A stretch of DNA of 64,000 bases from Colletotrichum lupini (GCF_023278565.1 NC_064676.1:4836001-4900000); one strand, 5' to 3'. Counted from the first letter of the stretch, positions 47,141-58,965 are shown. A program made the numbers and translations. The notes: generated by a model from the letters alone, not told the origin.

Positions 47141-49520
47141 GCCATGACTGGAGTTTTCAGCTTCAAAGTCTGAGTTGGGGAGGGTTTTATCTGTTGGACT
47201 ACGACTCTGGCGTTCGGGTTTGCTTTGCTTTCTCATCGGGCCTGGCGATAGGGGTTCGAGGCTACATGTACATCATCCACTGTGGTCAACTAAAAATTAG
47301 AGAAAAGTCTTGATTGAAAGTGTTGGACAGTTCAGGATGATCATGGCCTAATATTCGCCTACGACCATTTGTCGTATCCAGGTCACTGACGTGTTTTCTC
47401 TTCAAGGTCTCGGGGGCGAGCCACTTGGTTTTGATCATTACTGGCCTCAATTATTCATTGATTTTGTTTCTCACGATAACCATCTCTTCAGGTCTCTTTT
47501 CTGGCCCTCGCCGTCCGGCGTCAGATACGTATCTCGGCTATTTCCAGTTATCATCGCAATGCGACTACAACAGCAGACCGCGCAAACAGCAAAGACTAAA
47601 GATTCAACATGTCAATCAACAGATGAAATGTTCGAAATCTTGAATGGCAGTGTACTGAGATCGCCTTGTGTGTTTTTTTTTTCTTTTCTTTTCTCTTTTT
47701 TTTCTTTTTTATTAGCAGGCGACCAAATCAAGTTTTCTATGGGGAAAAGGATGAGACTACGAAGTTATCAGTGGTAGATACATACGCCTGGCGTCCTCCG
47801 CCTCTGAATGCGTCGTCAGTTCCGATATGCTCGTGGTCTTCGCCGCGCGTTTCACTTGCCAGAGCAAATAAGAACAGTACTTGGTTAATACGAAAGAAAG
47901 AGTGGCTTGGCTCCTATCCAGGCACCCGGTTGAGAACGGAGAGTCTAAGCGGCTTCCGCAGTCCCGCCGTTACTTTTCTGCAATGAGGCTGAGTCTGTGA
48001 CGGAATGTCATTTCCAAAAATATCCCAATCCCTTTCATTCCAGTTATTCCGTATGCAATAGAATAACCCAAGAACCGAGCACACGATTGACGAAGACATT
48101 GACCATTTTGGACCATTGCGATTGAGCCCAATGACATGTTCCCTCTAAGGTTCGTGATCATTCTGTCTCCTCTTTCTCACGCTCACCCTCCTACTCATAG
48201 TCACTTCGCTTTCTCGGGACTCAGCCACGAACTTCATATCGCATCAGCTCTCTCAGACAACTCTGACCCGAAGTCAGGACAGAGTTCATTCAAGTCAGCT
48301 TAGCATAACAATCGTTCGCTCTGATCTGAGACCCGCTATTGCGATGGCACTTATTGTACTGGGCCAAGAGTTTGGTCTCATTCATGTAGCATCACGAAAG
48401 TTCCCTTGGACGGCCTGGGGCGTTTGCGAAGGATCTCTGTTGGTGGCGCGGTTCTTTGACAAGTGGGGTCTGGTTTACATCGTTGGCGCCAATCCCCCAT
48501 CCTCCTTCGCATCAGCCTTGCTTGTTTACAGGGATCCCTGTTACAACGTCGTCTATCTACACGCGCCCAAGCAGTCGAAAAATTGCTGAACATCAAAAGT
48601 CTATTCGACGGCCTGCATATTGTCTTTCTTCATGACCGGTCTTCTGTAATCGTAGTCCTATGCACTAGGCAATAGTCCTGACGAACCGATGGAGATCGTC
48701 ACATTGTACGACACCGCAGCGCCAGACTTGTGTGTCCGTCGACTGTTGGTGTGATCCAAAACCGAGTGTCGATTTGGCAAACTAGTTCAATGTGACGGCA
48801 ATGCATAACTTGCGTGTCGCTTACCGAAGGCCATCCCGGAAATAAGAGAGACATGCATCAAGATCTCCCAAACGCGTCTGCCTCGAATAGCAAACATGGT
48901 AGCTCAGATTAGGGAATGTTGACACCCTTGACACTGTTCTTGGACAAGCTCTAGTAGCTTCGAATCAGCCCTTCGAGACGGGGGGATCACGGAGAGGCAG
49001 TGGACTGCTGCGGCGCCCTGATTGAGGCCCATGCCCACGACCATGGCCGAAAGGATAGTAACTGCCTACGCCAGCCCCCTTGCGAGAGCCATCGTCAGCA
49101 TCCACCGGGGATCAGTAGCTCAGGCCTTGAAGTGGACACCAATTTGTCGTGTCGCTCAAGCTACCAAGGTGACCAAGGTTGGACAACTGTCTCTCGTTCA
49201 ATACCCGATCCTGTGCAGTCCGTATCTGGTCTGCGTGCCCCTGCAAGCAGGTGTTCATCTATCACGGCACTTCCTGCACCTGATTTGTACTGGTGACCGG
49301 CTTCTGTCATTCTCTTTCTCGCCTTCCACTCTATCTAACCGTTTCATTTGTATTGGCGTTGCTTTCTATTCTCATGCCTTCGTCTACCCGTGTGTGACTA
49401 TCGGCTTTGCGTTGTTGCCCCTGTTGTAGCGTTCAGTCAAAGACTGGACATTGAATATCGATATTTCACCAAGCCGCGGTCTTCACAGATACAAGATACA
49501 TGTAGCTGATACACACCGAC
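47141..49520. other. 2.4 kb interval between GAR1 and the MFS gene
   Basis: No supported gene. Open frames of 80-135 codons (for example 48344-48589 and 49022-49429, plus strand) show no domain or plausible splice chain. A T-rich, C-interrupted tract lies at about 47676-47712. Confidence 0.55.
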
Positions 49521-51722
49521 ATGAGCAACTCAAGCACCACACATTCACCGTCTACTACTCGCACACCGACGACAGCATGGGAGACCCGAAACGCGGACGA
49601 GGCCATGCAGAGGGTGGCGGATGTCATGATAGCAGTCACAGAGTCGTTCCGACAACAGTTTCGAGAAGAAAATGCGAACGACAGCAGGCCATTCGGGCCC
49701 AACGGGCCAGGAAACTTGAGCTGGCGGACTTCGGCTCCGGTTCTTGTCTCTCCTATCCTCGACGACGACGGCGTGAGCCCAACGAACTCTCATTATTCTC
49801 GGCCGAGTACCGCTCCTTCGGCCCTCGACGCCTCCAGGCATGATGCTGTGTTGCCCGTATCGCCTACTTCCTCTCGTGATCCGGCGACATCACCTCTTTC
49901 ACGGACCATGATGGTAGGGGCGTTGTCCGTTCCTCGACTTCCGACTGTAAATATCACACACCCACATAACGACACGGAAATACAGGCCCGACAACCATCG
50001 ACTTCCACGCCGTTAGTAAAACCGACGGCTGCCACCACACTGCCGAGAGGGTCAGGACCCGAGGCACTCGAACATCCTTCAGAGTACCCAGACTTATTCG
50101 AGGCTGCCAGGAGGATAGTCTTCACGCAACGGTTCAGGTCCTCAACGGAGGCAACGCCCCTCAACAGGCCCGGCGAGAAATCCAGGTACCCTGAAAACGA
50201 GGAGCGCATTTCCTGGGCTATACAAACCGCAGCGTATCCGGAAGATCCCCTCCTCCGAGAAATACCGCCAGAGCCGCTGTCGTCCGCAAAGGAGTCCTTC
50301 CTAGTAGCCGTCGTCAGTCTGTACCAATTCCTTATGTTTGCCGGCCTCGTCCAGGCCATAGCACCGGCCCTCGCCATCGCCGAGTCGTTCCCAGATATAC
50401 CGAGCGGCCAGCACTCGTGGTTCACCGCAGCCTATACACTCATCATCGGGGCCTTTGCCGTCCCCTCGGAACGCCTGGGCGACGCCTTTGGCCGCAAGAC
50501 CGTCATCATCACCGGCTGCCTCTGGTTCTCGCTCTGGAGCCTCCTCGCCGGCTTCTCCATCAACGTCCAAAACGGCAGGGCAGACGGCACCGCCTACTTC
50601 TGCTTCTGTCGTGCCATGCAGGGCCTGGGACCGGCGCTCTGCGTACCCAACGGCTTCTCGGTTCTCGAAAGGACGCTACCGGCGAGCCAGAGGAAAGACA
50701 TGGCACTGGCCTTTTTCAGCGTCGCCGCACCGTTGGGCTTCGTGGTAGGCGCGGTGATGTCGTCCCTTTTTGCCTACAACGATTCCTGGGAATGGTCCTT
50801 TTTCGTACTTGCAGCTGTCAACATTTCCGCTGCGGGTCTCAGCCTCTTGATCGTCCCACGACAAGCCCCTCGAAAAGGCCCCTATGATCATACTATCTGG
50901 GTACAGCTCGACGTATCCGGGACTCTCCTCGGCAGCGGCGGTCTCGTCCTGTTCAGTTTCGCTTGGAACCAATCACCGGCCGTAGGTTGGCGCACACCGT
51001 ACACCTACTTCATCCTCGTCATCGGCGTCATGCTCCTCGCCGCCTTCTTCTACAACGAGTCCACCGCTGTGAACCCCCTCCTCCCGCTGCGCGCCATGAC
51101 CCCGAAGTCGAATCTAATCCTAGGCTGCACGGCAGCGGCGTGGGCCTGCTTCGTCATCTGGGCATTTTATGGCTTCCAAGCCCTCGAGGTCCTGCGCAGC
51201 TGGGATCCGCTCCTTGCCAGTGCGGGCTTCGTACCCGTTGCCGTCGAGGCCGTGGCAGTGGGCCTGCTGCTGGCGTATCTCATGCCCGGAGAAGAGGTAT
51301 ACTGGGCGTTCTTCGCAGCCGTCTTATCCTTTTTGCTGGCATCTATACTCATGGCGACGGCACCATCCGACCAGACGTATTGGGCAAACACGTTCGTCAG
51401 CACCTTGTTCGCTCCGCTTGGGATGGTCCTGACTATGCCTCTTGCCACCATCCTGCTCAAACAAAACCTGGCAGAGGGGCACCAAGGGGTCGCAAGTGGC
51501 CTTGTTCTGGGCGTGTCGAGCTACGCCATATCGCTGGCTATGGGAATCGCGAGGAACGTAGAAGTCGGAGTTAATTCAAGTGACACGGACAAGCTGTCCG
51601 GGTTCCATGGGGCACAATACTTTGGGACTGGTTTAGGTGGCCTGGCAGTAATATGTGCAACGATACTCCTAGTGTTAGCAGTAAAGGCCAGAGGTAGATC
51701 TTATGAAGAGGGATACGTCTAA
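49521..51722 (+). CDS. MFS drug/toxicant exporter, DHA2-like (ATR1 type), long cytosolic N terminus
   Basis: Single-exon 733-aa major facilitator. The first ~255 residues are hydrophilic, Ser/Thr/Pro-rich and probably disordered. The transmembrane region starts near residue 260 (FLVAVVSLYQFLMFAGLVQA). MFS motif A is near residues 316-326 (SERLGDAFGRK), followed by CLWFSLWSLLAGFS. Later segments include FFSVAAPLGFVVGAVMSSLF (motif C-like Gly/Pro pattern), GTLLGSGGLVLFSFAW and LGVSSYAISLAMGIARNVEV. The pattern fits 14-TM DHA2 proteins such as aminotriazole resistance/boron exporters. The substrate cannot be inferred, and no biosynthetic neighbours suggest one. It converges on SLM1 with 326 bp between stop codons. 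Confidence 0.85.
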   Translation: MSNSSTTHSPSTTRTPTTAWETRNADEAMQRVADVMIAVTESFRQQFREENANDSRPFGPNGPGNLSWRTSAPVLVSPILDDDGVSPTNSHYSRPSTAPSALDASRHDAVLPVSPTSSRDPATSPLSRTMMVGALSVPRLPTVNITHPHNDTEIQARQPSTSTPLVKPTAATTLPRGSGPEALEHPSEYPDLFEAARRIVFTQRFRSSTEATPLNRPGEKSRYPENEERISWAIQTAAYPEDPLLREIPPEPLSSAKESFLVAVVSLYQFLMFAGLVQAIAPALAIAESFPDIPSGQHSWFTAAYTLIIGAFAVPSERLGDAFGRKTVIITGCLWFSLWSLLAGFSINVQNGRADGTAYFCFCRAMQGLGPALCVPNGFSVLERTLPASQRKDMALAFFSVAAPLGFVVGAVMSSLFAYNDSWEWSFFVLAAVNISAAGLSLLIVPRQAPRKGPYDHTIWVQLDVSGTLLGSGGLVLFSFAWNQSPAVGWRTPYTYFILVIGVMLLAAFFYNESTAVNPLLPLRAMTPKSNLILGCTAAAWACFVIWAFYGFQALEVLRSWDPLLASAGFVPVAVEAVAVGLLLAYLMPGEEVYWAFFAAVLSFLLASILMATAPSDQTYWANTFVSTLFAPLGMVLTMPLATILLKQNLAEGHQGVASGLVLGVSSYAISLAMGIARNVEVGVNSSDTDKLSGFHGAQYFGTGLGGLAVICATILLVLAVKARGRSYEEGYV

Positions 51723-52048
51723 GAAGAATTGGTTGGATATCGTTTGCATTGTGCTGGAAATCGCCGAGAAGATAAGTGAAATACTGTCAAAATGAAAAAA
51801 AGGGGGGTCGGCACCCTCGTTGCTCTTTCCGCGCCTTGCTTCCCTGAATGAACATTCTCTTCTCGATCACATTGAAGACAAGAAAGTTCGACACAAAAAT
51901 CCCATGCCTTTATGTTCAATCGTATAGGATAGAAAACGAACAGGCAGACCCCTTCTCTTAAACCAGTGCCACTCCCTCATGTTCGAGTCGTTTTCCCCTC
52001 CTACCCATTCCTTACTCCAGTTTCCTTTCCCATCCCTTTACATTCTCC
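51723..52048. other. Convergent intergenic region MFS/SLM1
   Basis: These 326 bp between converging stop codons are presumably two 3' UTRs. Nothing else is seen. Confidence 0.65.
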
Positions 52049-55037
52049 TCAACGTCTAGCTTCGACTCCGGGTGTACCCTTGGGGTATTCACCTGGAATA
52101 TGCAAGTTGGAAATCGTCGGCACGCTGTCGGTTCTGATGGTGCCAGAAGTCGGCCGAATAGCCGACAACTGTTGATGCTGACGAGGCACGTCGTGGCTTG
52201 CAGGTGTTGACGATTTGTCGGCGCCAGAGAACCCATTCTGATCAACCTCATTGTGCTGGGCATGGCCGTTGCCCATGCCAACAATAGGAATCACATTGAC
52301 GTGACCGGCATCTCGTTCGCCTGACGCGTAGTACTCGCTCGTCTCTTGCTGGTCGACGATACCGCTGTTGGAAAGGCCTGACGAGGCCTTCCCATTGCCA
52401 TTCATCCACTGACCGTATTGGCTATTGCCGCCTGGTGTCTCGAGGCCACGATCATATCCGTTGACATTGGAGACAGGCCTAGATTCATCGTCGTAATTAC
52501 CAATGGCGCCATGGTGGCTCTGCACTCGCTGTTCCTCGTCTCCAGGTACAAATACTGCCTGGTGTCCACGGCTACCAGATGGAGATCGGCGAATCGCTTC
52601 GCTGGTATAAGGGTTGACACCATCTTCTTGAGCCTGCTGGGACAATTCGGCTGCGTGGGAAGGCATTTCTTCCATTGGGGTCCTGTCGGACCCTCCGTAA
52701 CCTGTAGGATGTTCGGGATGTTCATTCGGCCCGTGATAGACGCCTAGCATGCTTCCCGGCAGAGCGTATGCTTGCGCGGCGGCTTCACGGTCAGAGTTGT
52801 CAAATCCGGAGCTTACACTAGATGGCGAAAGAGGTGCCTGTAAGCCTCGCTGTGCGTTGACTTGGATGTCGGATGGGAATCGCCCACCTGCTTCGGGACG
52901 GCGGACGTCTTGTCTCGAACTCGTGCTGGCTGCGACCGCCGTGTCGGCCGAAAATGGCTCGTCATCGTCGTCTTCGAGAACACCGTCGCTGCTAGTGGAG
53001 CGCTGCGAAGACTGGCTGAGACTTCGAACATGACCGCGAACGAACTCGCTCCTTTCTTGCGGCGACCTCTCGGTGAGAACTTTGATGTCCTCGTACCAAG
53101 CCATCATTGTATCATGGCTCTCGGCGCGGAAGACCCATGTGTGACCACGGTGCATTGATCCCGTCTGGCGACCCTTGAGGATGAACTTATTGGATGATCC
53201 TCCTTCGGTCGAGTGCGACCCTAGTTTCTGCTCTGGAAGATATAAAGACATGACGGGGGCCTGGCCCTTATCCGCGGACTTGAATTCATGAAGATGAGTC
53301 GATGAAAGTACATACCTGGAGTTGAAAGTCAGCGGAACAATTTTGGTGACAGTGTTACCGTAGTTAGGGAATCACTTACCAGCCAGCTGTATAGCTCTTG
53401 AGGTACTTGCTTTTGCGCTCGAGAAGTCCGGCGCGAATCTCCTGGCACCCAACGTGCTCCCGACCGGGATAGTGGATGTGTTCGGCAGACCGAATCGGGA
53501 TGTTGGGGTCAACGAACTGGTCGTCTTTTTGAACGAAATGCGACCACTCGAAATCCTTGGGCATAGAGATTGGGCCAACGCGGAGCTCTTCAATTGCCCC
53601 GTACGCAGCATCAGACTCGCGCTTGAGGATGCCAGCATAGGCGTTGTAAGCCTTCTGGATCTCACCAACCACGATAGCTTCAAGTTCTCGGCCAGAGTTC
53701 TCCAAGTTTAGGTAAGCCTGATGCAAGTAGTTCTCCTCGTCAATCTGGCGCTCAACTTGTCTGTCCACCGCCAGTCGCAAGAGGTAAGGATCTTGCTTTC
53801 CGGTCGTCAACGATGGGTCGAGGTCGGTCTGGCCCAGGGTGTCTTGCAGGGCCTTGACGGCCCTTCGGGTGCCGTCCATCTCCTTTTCCACGGAATTCTT
53901 GAAATCTCCAGACAGGTTCTTGATTTCCTTGATCTTCTGGTGTAGATCATTCCTCAGCCCAGTGAGCGCTAGGATGACATCCTCCTCAATCTCCTTGGCC
54001 TTGTTTGATTCTAGAATGGCGCCCTTGTGATAAGCACGCAGTATTTGCAGTGCATCATCGATACCACCCGAGTTGAGGAAACCAGGAGGGCTGGAGATGT
54101 TGTTGGCGACATTGGCCAGCTTCACCAAGGACTTAGACTTGTGCTCGTAGTGCGTTTGGATTTCGCGAAAGTATGCGATAAGATCCTTGAGAATCTTGCG
54201 CCAAGCTACAAAATGATGTTAGTCTTTGGCGTACACATAGCTCGTCAGCACCAGAGAAGGCTTACACTGGAATCGGTTGGCTAGGGCCTCGGTTGGGTTC
54301 CCAGATGTTGGAACTGGGCAATGGAAAGCGCTGTGCACCTCATCTGCGTCGTTGGAAGACTGCAGAGCCAGGCTCCGAACGCTACCAGCCTTCATGCTCC
54401 GACGACTACCGCTGCGCTTCAGACTGCCATTTCTGCGCAGCGAACTCTTCTTCTTGAGGGTATTGTGGCGTGAGGGGAGGCTCAGGTGGTCGTCCCCATT
54501 GTTGGAGACGAACGAGTTGGACCGCGGCATGTTGGAACCGTCAATGATACTGCTTCCTCTTTGACTTGCATCCCATTCCTCTGTAAACTTGCCCTGGGTG
54601 GTAGCGGAGGGCACGGCTAGCTTGTTGTCGTAGTTTGAAGCAGCAGTCGGGGGACCGTAGTATGCACCGTCACTTCCTTGTGAGAGGTGTTGTGTTTGAT
54701 GGCTAACGGATTGCGCGTTGGCAAGAGTATTGTAATGGGTTTCTTGGTCCCCGTCGTATGGCAGAGGAGCAGTGTTCTGAGGAGTAGGATATGTAGATGG
54801 GTCGGAAGCGGGAGAGTTGTAGGACGTGGAGGAGGAGAGCTGAGGTGGTTGTTGAGGGAAATAGGACGAGGTGCGATTTGAGTTCCTGTCGGCCGCAGTG
54901 CCGTAGGTAGCTCTGTCCATGTCTTGTGTAGCTGGTTCCCTGTAGGAATCGGGATCAGCGATGTGCGGCGCGTGGTTGGAGTATGCCTTTGGCGTGGGTG
55001 TAGATGGAGGCGGGGATCTGGCTGCCATTGTTGGCAT
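52049..55037 (-). CDS. SLM1: Slm1/Slm2-family PH-domain protein, TORC2 effector
   Basis: Plasma-membrane/eisosome-associated PI(4,5)P2-binding protein acting with TORC2 in actin, sphingolipid and heat-stress signalling. Exons are 54266-55037, 53380-54205 and 52049-53315 (introns 60 and 64 nt), giving 954 aa (951 from the second ATG at 55028). The N-terminal ~230 residues are disordered and include a basic patch (LKKKSSLRRNGSLKRSGSRRS). An F-BAR-like helical domain follows (WRKILKDLIAYFREIQTHYE, ILRAYHKGAILESNKAKEIE). The PH domain begins YTAGWYVLSSTHLHEFKS across the second splice site and ends TWVFRAESHDTMMAWYEDIK. The long C-terminal tail ends VPTISNLHIPGEYPKGTPG, a motif I believe is conserved in filamentous relatives. 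A CCTTACC tract (sense) sits about 45 bp upstream. Confidence 0.93.
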
Positions 55038-56218
55038 TCTTGGGACGAATACACGGTCGGATTTCTGTCACTCTGTGTGGTAAGGTAAGGTAGGGAGACT
55101 GAGACAGGCCGGGAAGCCGGTGTCAATCTGAACGACAGCTACGACTCAGACTAGCGCAAGGTATCAGCAGTGATGCTGGCGTCGGAAGGTGTCGCTGGCG
55201 AGCTTTTAGACGGGTTTAGACAGCCTTAGCGCGACGAAGGAGGGGGAACGGACGGGTCGATAATGGGAAAGGTGGTTAGTGTATCCAGTTGCGGTGTGCT
55301 TGACGCAATAGCAGTAGGAGAGGGTAGTCTTGGGCTCAGACCAATGTCGTCATCAAGTGCGTTCGAGTCGTGGTGGCGGCTGCCGATTTGGGTCGGTGGA
55401 ATGCTGATGTGTCTCGGAGGTTGTTGGTTGCGCACCTTTGTGATTTGCGCGACTGCTAGTTGCTTCAAGGTGGTGATGACGGGAGCGTGCCGGAAGTTGC
55501 AGGCTTGAGATTGGCACGTAGGTGAAGAATAGAGGGGGGAAAGAAGGGGGGAAAGGAGAGGAAGAGGGAGAGAAATGGAGGGAGAGATAGGTGCCACGAT
55601 AGGTGTTTGTAAGAACAAGATGGGTTTGTTGGTGTTGCGCAGGATTGCTATCAATACCAATAAGTCGTAAGCAAGGTTGAGGTAAGCACAAGTACCTACC
55701 TATACGGTGAGGTACCTAGGAATGGTAAGGTAGGCAAGGTAAGGAAGGAACCTTTTGACAGGACGGGAACGAGGATCGAGGGTGAAGCGTCACGCGTGAT
55801 TGTAAAGGAGTGGGAGACAGCCCGAAAGTCAGGTAATTAGGTTCCCTGAGCCGGGGATGTTTGCACGCCAGCTTCCCACTTTGACCCGGGGTATCGCAGT
55901 CTCTGGGCACCGCGTCGACGGATACAGACATTGCAGGACAGGGGGGAGGGCAGACGAGTGGGGTGCCCACTGGCCACTGCCATGTGCGTTTCCATTTCCA
56001 ACTTGTTGCCTTTTCTCTTTCCATCTTTTTTACTCCGTACCTGTCCTTAATCGTTATCTAAATGAAATGTCTTACTGGAGTCTAATTGCAATGTAGTAGC
56101 ATCCCATGTCATGGACAAACGTGCACCGTCGTCCTGTCTCTGGACCGTTGCGCCTTCGACTCCCTCGTACCTCAGCTTAAGGTAGGTTTGCGCTGAATCT
56201 GATGTTTCTGACCATCAC

Positions 56219-56242
56219 TGTGCTGTGCTGTGCTGTGCTGTG
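56219..56242. repeat. Pentanucleotide (GTGCT)n microsatellite
   Basis: About five tandem copies of GTGCT/TGTGC with no coding context. Confidence 0.85.
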
Positions 56243-56470
56243 TAATGTGCGCGCGGGTGCCGCTGCAAGAACGAACCTGGGCAAGCCGCAGCGCAACACG
56301 GACTGACGAACAAGGAGCTGCGCCTGCGGTCTGAAGTGAGGTGCAGGGTGCCCTCGTCGACCTAGCGCAGCTGGACCCTGAATTGCGCGTCTACTTTGGG
56401 GGATTGGGATCGTCCACCCTAAGGCACCTTGGGTAAGTGGTAAAGTACTTTGCTTATTACCTAGCACGCC

Positions 56471-56497
56471 TAGGTAGGTAGGTAGGTAGGTAGGTAC
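56471..56497. repeat. (GGTA)n microsatellite
   Basis: Six to seven tandem GGTA units flanked by CCTA and ending in GGTACC. It belongs to the same GGTA/GGTAA word family as the other dispersed arrays. Confidence 0.85.
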
Positions 56498-57967
56498 CTT
56501 GAGACAATGGATTGAACCTGTATGAACTTACAGTAGCCAGCCTCCAGCTATCCAGGTGAGTGAACCGTCACGAAACACCAAGGGGCATCTCATGAACTGT
56601 GTCACCAATTATTCCAACACATCACGGTATTTCTCATCTGGTCCCTCATGCAATACGTATCTCATCAAGACAGATTTGTTCACACGGTCATGGAGGAGTA
56701 AAAGACACTCAAGGTGGCACATGGGCTAAGAAGGGTTTCTTCCTCTTACACTTGACTTGGTCATAAATCTCACTTGGTGGTATTGCCTCATTTCCTCTTA
56801 GACTCCCGTCGTCGCAAAGGCCAGAAAAAAAAGAAGACGAAGGCCAAGAAAAGCTTCCAGCGCTGCGCGTCAGGCCCCGTCGATGACGTAGCCGCCCCTC
56901 TTCAACACCACCAAACGGGTGACATTCGCTGCAACCTGACCATCAAACATCTGGGGACCCGTTTCCCTTCCAAATTCCACCTCACTAAGCTAGGTAATTA
57001 CTGTGTCACTGTCCATCCGTATGAACTCTCCTACGGCACCTTACCTACCTTACTTTAGTACGGATAGGCATTCCCGATTCCCAGTTCTCCCTCTGGCCTC
57101 TGCATCTTCGTAGCTCGACGGATATCCACCAACCCGTTACTAGTCGCCCGCGTCAAATCATCTTCACCATGGAACATGCTGTCACCAACATCACACACCT
57201 CAACCAAAGCAGCAGCACGATCCTACCATCTCGCAAGGACGTGACGCATCCGTCCCACCCGGCCGGGCCGTCCAGTATGTATTCCAATCCAGAGAAACGC
57301 CACATCAACCATTCACGTGCCACTGAACCAACAACACCCTGAACCTCTCCAGCTGAACCTGAAGTTCACGGCCCAATCAACGCCCAGCCGCAGCACACAC
57401 AACCCACCTGAGCTTAATCGAGGTCATGATCGTCTCACACCCACCCTCTGCCAAGTGTTGTTTTCAAGAAGAAGAAAAAAAGAAAGAAAAAAAGGTTGCC
57501 GATTGCCAAGCACCCCAACTTCCTTCCTCTTCAATCAACCATCCTTTTTCCTGTTTTGTTTCCCCGAGTTTATCGCATTCTGGCTGCAAACAATCCCCCG
57601 AGCCCCCCGGGGCCGAGTTCCATCGGCATGCCCGGGCAGTGCCTCCAAGTTTGAGCTGAGTGCTGACAGGAGTGTGGCTGCGTGGGGGGGAGAGCTTGCC
57701 CATCGGACATTCACGAAACCCCTCCATCCGCTGTGATTCAACAACGGTCGACAGTGGTGAGTGCAGCCGTTTCTTCAGACGTACGAAATTTTGATGTACT
57801 GGAGCGACACCTAGAACAACACACATCAGCACTATTGCCACACGATTACTTAGTGGATTGGAAGTCTGCGTGGTGTAGTCTGTATCGCCTGGTCTTTTGA
57901 CGCAGCAAGGCAACACACCTCACCCACTAACTCACTGAGATCAAATTCTGCCCTTTGATCGCCCACG

Positions 57968-57973
57968 ATATAG
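57968..57973 (+). promoter_or_regulatory. TATA-like element upstream of the 5S rRNA gene
   Basis: ATATAG lies 25-30 bp before the first base of the 5S gene. This is the position of the upstream TATA element required for 5S transcription in Neurospora. Confidence 0.6.
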
Positions 57974-57997
57974 CCAACTTTACTTCTCTTCGCTACC

Positions 57998-58116
57998 ACA
58001 TACGACCATACCCATTGGAAAACTCGGGATCCCGTCCGCTCTCCCATAGATAAGCCAATGAGGGCCGGATTAGTAGTTGGGTCGGTGACGACCAGCGAAT
58101 ACCTGGTGTTGTATGT
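57998..58116 (+). rRNA. 5S ribosomal RNA (dispersed copy)
   Basis: A 119-nt sequence beginning ACATACGACCATACCCATTGG and ending GGTGTTGTATGT, recognised from its likeness to the Neurospora 5S genes as I remember them. The ends pair (ACATAC with GTATGT). Helix II arms CATTGG (58013-58018) and CCAATG (58055-58060) are fully complementary. The central ACTCGGGATCCCGTCCGCTC and TGGGTCGGTGACGACCAGCG are the conserved loops and the internal Pol III control region. A T5 run at 58116-58120 serves as terminator. Intact pairing argues for a functional copy rather than a RIP-damaged pseudogene. Dispersed 5S genes are usual in Pezizomycotina. Confidence 0.92.
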
Positions 58117-58965
58117 TTTTGATGTTTTGCTCCAGACATCGTGAGATTGCGCGGTATTCTAAGTTCGCGAATCTGCGGTTGCTGCATACTGACCATCCAT
58201 AACATTTTTGGGGGAACATTTTGCAGGGTAATGGAAATGTGCTTCCTTTTTTTACGATTTTCTGTTATCTTTGATTGGATTGGTCTCAACTCCGCGCCAT
58301 ATTGCCTGCAAAGTACACACGATCCTCCTCGATTTAGGTAGATAGGATATTCATCTGCAGACTTCTTCCGTGTATGCGGAACATCCAAGCACGGAAACCT
58401 GACCTCGGATGAACCCTAAGTGTTGTTTACCCGTTGTTGTCCATGATGCCGAGTCTGTGCCTCTAGGTTTACGAGTAAAGTTGAAGTTGGGAAGTAGCGG
58501 ACATATAGTGTTCATCCCATGTTGCTTCGAGATGAAGTGAATCTATCTTAACTCCGATCTCACCCTTCGATACTTCCTAGTGACTTCCGACCAAGTCTTC
58601 AGATCCAGCACAGATATTGATGGTGAACAACACATTCATTAACGCACAAACACACACACACACATGGTTGAATCTCGATCTTCATCTCATCCACTCAAAA
58701 TGCGTAAATTTTGCAGCTGCTAGGTGGCGGTAGTACCGTCTTGGGACTGAGTGTAGCAGTCCTCGGGATCCCAAACGCCATGATATGCTATGACCGTAAC
58801 CCGAACGCTCGACGCCAAACTTAACGTTGCGATTGCTATGCCTCCTCTGGTTTCCAAGTTCACAACTCCAGCCCATATCGTCAAATCGAGCAAACACCTG
58901 CTCCAATTCATTTCGTCGTTTGCTCCGGCCGCCAGGACCAGGCCAGCTCACATCCAGATCTCTTT
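58117..58965. other. Spacer between 5S rRNA and LDB17
   Basis: About 850 bp with no gene. It includes a CA-rich run (about 58651-58665) and presumably the LDB17 3' UTR. Confidence 0.6.

Larger units (their letters stand above)
55038..57997. other. 3 kb interval without protein gene, simple repeats
   Basis: Contains the SLM1 promoter, GGTAAGG arrays (55079-55094, about 55723-55745), a GGTA tetranucleotide run (about 56471-56497) and a pentanucleotide run (about 56219-56242). A 57-codon frame at 57171 (MEHAVTNITHLNQ) has no family match that I recognise. No other gene is supported. Confidence 0.55.

Noticed and set aside
46703..47236. 177-codon minus-strand Thr/Ala-rich frame over GAR1
   Set aside because: It is the reverse translation of the GGN-repeat RGG tail.
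49793..50425. 210-codon minus-strand frame and other frames over the MFS gene
   Set aside because: Shadows of the single-exon transporter.
56507..56521. B-box-like GGTTCAATCC on the minus strand, possible tRNA
   Set aside because: The flanking bases do not form a T-stem, and no acceptor stem or A box is present. I found no convincing tRNA gene in the window.
57171..57344. 57-codon plus-strand frame starting MEHAVTNITHLNQ
   Set aside because: Good start context, but it is short, of simple composition and without a recognisable domain. There is no support beyond being open.
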